From an uncultured Lachnospiraceae bacterium (GTDB lineage Bacteria > Bacillota > Clostridia > Lachnospirales > Lachnospiraceae), in contig CABUZU010000008.1 of assembly GCA_902496125.1 (NCBI GenBank), positions 1-32,308 on the forward strand: a stretch of DNA of 32,308 bases, in the 5' to 3' direction. The translations under genes and the position numbers were made by a program. Below the pieces are notes generated by a model. The model was not told where the DNA came from. It saw only the letters and a list, made by a program, of their open reading frames with translations, and did not search any database. Shown here piece after piece: positions 30,023 to 32,308 of the stretch (position 1 is its first letter; every line of letters begins with the position of its first letter).

Positions 30023-30125
30023 TTTTCAATTTCCTTTCCCCGACCCATCGGTCACTCTAGAAAGTATCTTACCTAGATTTCGTGAACATTTTGTGAATAC
30101 TTTATTATAATTATCGAAAACGTTC

Positions 30126-31013
30126 CTAAAATAATAGATTCAATAATCCAATGACAAAACCAATCAACGCACCTAAGTTTACAATAGAATTTAATTCCTT
30201 TTTCATTACAGACATTACCAGTTCTTCAATATCCATAATATCCATTTCATTAACTTTGGACTCTACAACTGCTGGAATATTCGCTTGCTGTAATAAAATG
30301 CTTACCTGTGATGTAATCACTTTTGAATAGGCACTATCAACTACTTGTTTCATTTGACTTTGCTCAATTTCTACACTCTCTAATAACTGCTTTGGTGTAT
30401 TTTCAAGGAATTTATCCGTCTCATCATTTACAAGACCACCAACCATTTCTTGTCCATTAATATCAATATAATTATTGATTCTCTGTTTAATCGGGTCTAC
30501 AAAAGAATTAATTAAATCATCAGAAACAAACATTGCCATCATCGTACCTGCAATTGCTTCTCTTACTGCATTAACGCCTTGAACCGCAATAATTTGACCC
30601 ACATCTACTTTTTGAATACCTTCTAATACTTTATCTGTAATTTTCTCCTTAACAGCATCCGTTGTTTGAACATATTTTTCCTGTCCTATGCTAGTTGTCG
30701 CAATTTCTGTGATACTTCTTGTCTCTGTTTCTAGATAGTTGATTACTTGACCACTGATTTTATCCTTGATTTCATCTGTTAATAACATCTGTTCAATATC
30801 ATCTGGTGTGAGTAGTGTTCCTCCAACTGCTTCTCCTAGTGCTTTTGCAAGTCTTTTTCTCCCTCTTGGAATAATTCCTGGTGTAAATGGCAATTGAAAA
30901 TTTCCAATCATAACCGGTTTTAATGGTCGAAACAACATTTTAACTGCAATATAGTTTGTAAAATATCCGATAATCGCACCAATAATTGGTCCTGCAAGCT
31001 TTGTTAATATCAT
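30126..31013 (-). CDS. DUF445 (YheB-like) membrane protein
   Basis: About 295 residues from the ATG at 31013 (MILTKLAGP), preceded by GGGAG at 8 nt. It overlaps the nudC stop by 3 nt (ATGA). An N-terminal membrane helix with the family motif GYFTNYIAVKMLFRP, then FTPGIIPRGRKRLAKALGEAVG, a long helical soluble middle, and a C-terminal hydrophobic segment (LGALIGFVIGLLNLLF). DUF445 proteins are membrane proteins with no firm function; B. subtilis YheB belongs to this family. Translational coupling to nudC is likely. Confidence 0.87.
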   Translation of the reverse strand: MILTKLAGPIIGAIIGYFTNYIAVKMLFRPLKPVMIGNFQLPFTPGIIPRGRKRLAKALGEAVGGTLLTPDDIEQMLLTDEIKDKISGQVINYLETETRSITEIATTSIGQEKYVQTTDAVKEKITDKVLEGIQKVDVGQIIAVQGVNAVREAIAGTMMAMFVSDDLINSFVDPIKQRINNYIDINGQEMVGGLVNDETDKFLENTPKQLLESVEIEQSQMKQVVDSAYSKVITSQVSILLQQANIPAVVESKVNEMDIMDIEELVMSVMKKELNSIVNLGALIGFVIGLLNLLF

Positions 31014-31864
31014 TCTTTCGTCTCCCATTCTTCATACATTGGATAAGTCTTACTGCGAAAGGCCTCTATCATTTGTGCAGTTAAACTAATATCCTTATCT
31101 GCTTTTACCATATCATCTCTTTTAATAAACTGTGCATCATGAAGTTCAAATTCATCTAACTTAATTTTATCTGAACCATCTAATTGACAATAAAATCCTG
31201 CAAGTACGGTATCTGTAAATGCCCAAGGCTGACTCTTATAATAAGTAATATTTTTAACCTTTAATCCAACCTCTTCCATTACTTCACGACGAATCGTCAT
31301 CTCAAAGTCTTCGCCAATTTCCATAAATCCAGCAAGCAGTGCATATTTTTTATAAACACGGCCAGCATAATGACTCATTAAAATACGGTCTCCATCTACA
31401 ATTGCTACAATAACTGCCGGACAAATCTTTGGATACTCAATATTTCCACATTTAGGGCAGACCATTGCTCGTTCCGTTTTACTTTTTTCCATTGGTGTTG
31501 CACAAGCTCCACAATATTTTCTCTTTGCATACCAATTTGCTAACTGAATACAAGTAATAATAGCATAACTCATCCACTGTGGTTCATATCCACGAATAAA
31601 ATTTGTAGATTCCCAATGGCACTCTCCTAAATCTGTAATATTGATATCCTCTAATAAATAAAATACAACTTCATCTACACGAATTAGATATTGCAAATGT
31701 TCCTCTGTCGTAAATCCAAGATTTTTATAATCTGCTATTGTAATTGGATGATTATCCTTCATTAAAAGTTTATTATCATAAAAGGCAATTACATAATCGG
31801 TATCGACAGGCAATCGACAAATAAATTCATTATGAAACTCTTTTGGAGCAATGTCCTGTATCAT
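31010..31864 (-). CDS. nudC: NAD(+) diphosphatase / RNA decapping Nudix enzyme
   Basis: About 284 residues from the ATG at 31864 (IQDIAPKEF), chosen over the GTG at 31894 because GGAAG lies just before it. The zinc ribbon is CGACATPM ... VCPKCGNIEYP. The Nudix box is GFMEIGEDFEMTIRREVMEEVGL. The NudC-specific SQPW motif is present as SQPWAFTDT, a variation on SQPWPFP. The enzyme hydrolyses NADH to NMNH and AMP and can remove NAD caps from RNA. Promoter at 31906-31934. Confidence 0.88.
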   Translation of the reverse strand: MIQDIAPKEFHNEFICRLPVDTDYVIAFYDNKLLMKDNHPITIADYKNLGFTTEEHLQYLIRVDEVVFYLLEDINITDLGECHWESTNFIRGYEPQWMSYAIITCIQLANWYAKRKYCGACATPMEKSKTERAMVCPKCGNIEYPKICPAVIVAIVDGDRILMSHYAGRVYKKYALLAGFMEIGEDFEMTIRREVMEEVGLKVKNITYYKSQPWAFTDTVLAGFYCQLDGSDKIKLDEFELHDAQFIKRDDMVKADKDISLTAQMIEAFRSKTYPMYEEWETKE

Positions 31865-31905
31865 TATCTTCTTCCTTTCTTTTTCCTTTTTCACTCATTT
31901 CGAGT

Positions 31906-31934
31906 ATCATATCATTGTTTAAATTCAATGTCAA
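31906..31934 (-). promoter_or_regulatory. Promoter of the nudC-DUF445 operon
   Basis: TTGACA (31929-31934), 17-bp spacer, TATGAT (31906-31911) with a TG extension. Confidence 0.8.
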
Positions 31935-31940
31935 TAAAAC

Positions 31941-31967
31941 AAAAAAGGACAGGCGTAACCTGTCCTT
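31941..31967 (-). terminator. Intrinsic terminator of gcvH
   Basis: Perfect 9-bp stem AAGGACAGG/CCTGTCCTT (31945-31953 with 31959-31967), followed on the minus strand by six T residues. Confidence 0.88.
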
Positions 31968-31986
31968 CTATAATTGCAATGTTTGA

Positions 31987-32308
31987 TTATTCTTCTAAAC
32001 CAGCTTCATAATCTGTTGCTGATAAAAGTTCATCTAATTCAGCTGCATCGTTTAATTTAACTTCTACAATCCAAGCTGCATAAGGATCTTCGTTAATAGC
32101 TTCTGGTTCATCATCTAAAGCTTCATTAACAGCTACAACAGAACCTGTGATAGGAGAAGGAACTTCTGAATTTGTTTTAGAAGATTCTACTTCTGTAAAC
32201 ACTTCACCAGCTACTACTTCGCTATCTTCTTCTGGAAGGTCAACGAAAAGAATGTCACCTAACTGATCCTGTGCGAAATCAGTAATACCCATTTTAGCGG
32301 TATCGCCT
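31987..32308 (-). CDS. gcvH: Glycine cleavage system H protein, 5' end cut by window edge
   Basis: About 107 residues are visible; the frame continues past the right edge (GDTAKMGITDFAQDQLGDI), so the ATG at 32292 is internal and not the start. The lipoyl-lysine site is EVESSKTNSEV, in the normal place for ESVK. The domain continues through SPITGSVVAVNEAL and ends with the helix AAELDELLSATDYEAGLEE. H protein carries the aminomethyl group between the P, T and L proteins in glycine cleavage. No other gcv genes are visible, but they could lie beyond the edge. About 20 N-terminal residues are probably missing. Confidence 0.92.
   Translation of the reverse strand, partial: GDTAKMGITDFAQDQLGDILFVDLPEEDSEVVAGEVFTEVESSKTNSEVPSPITGSVVAVNEALDDEPEAINEDPYAAWIVEVKLNDAAELDELLSATDYEAGLEE

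Noticed and set aside
30023..30125. Heat-shock operator (CIRCE or CtsR box) before the Hsp70 gene
   Set aside because: Two similar TTCAC(A/G)AAAT units are present, but they match neither CIRCE nor the CtsR heptad repeats.

Overview
The window is a low-GC, gene-dense Firmicutes chromosome segment, most likely from an anaerobic gut clostridium of the Lachnospiraceae. This rests on the AT-rich composition, AGGAGG-type ribosome sites, TTGACA/TATAAT promoters, a T-box-controlled thrS, a PRD-type antiterminator beside a glucose PTS, many small lipoproteins, and a conserved protein of unknown function (14611-15024) that I associate with this family. I saw no rRNA, tRNA, CRISPR array, transposase or prophage module.

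Layout, left to right. (1) 1-4770, minus: a T-box-controlled operon thrS - Thr-rich lipoprotein - YoaK-like membrane protein - THUMP-type 23S rRNA methyltransferase - rdgB (cut by the left edge). A GtrA-like gene diverges from it. (2) 5184-7188, minus: larC and larB, for the nickel-pincer cofactor. The third enzyme, larE, lies 11 kb away at 17495, behind a DUF2284 gene; no larA is in the window. (3) 7526-9574, plus: a secreted trigger-factor-like lipoprotein and a YdiB-type shikimate/quinate dehydrogenase. (4) 9614-12826, minus: ptsG (EIICBA) and a GlcT-type antiterminator, with a leader that can form two mutually exclusive hairpins. (5) 12880-13691: a DUF2325 protein divergent from a short DtxR-type metal regulator. 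(6) 13727-17471, minus: a polar amino acid ABC transporter followed by a conserved unknown and a secreted DNA/RNA nuclease. (7) 18838-19730: a GGDEF-domain remnant, and a DUF2798 membrane gene behind a promoter-terminator leader.

(8) 19770-21938, minus: an AlbA_2-domain regulator and a HAD phosphatase. (9) 22067-24473: secreted or lipoprotein genes (bacterial Ig-like; CxxC-repeat) flanking a 55-residue ribbon-helix-helix protein. (10) 24494-27171, minus: an AAA-ATPase/PD-(D/E)XK protein, a small Cys-rich protein, a truncated cupin gene and a carboxymuconolactone decarboxylase-like gene behind a MerR-type 19-bp-spacer promoter. (11) 27241-28242, plus: an orphan NMT1/ThiY-like binding lipoprotein. 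(12) 28268-32308, minus: a stand-alone Hsp70, a DUF445 membrane protein, NudC, and gcvH cut by the right edge.

Most genes are ordinary core or accessory metabolism. I do not see a convincing new defence or mobile system. The best leads are regulatory and architectural: the attenuator-like leader before DUF2798, the two-state ptsG leader, the perfect 21-bp inverted repeat between larB and the foldase lipoprotein, promoters whose -35 box lies inside an upstream hairpin arm, the DUF2284-larE pair, and the cupin/promoter junction.
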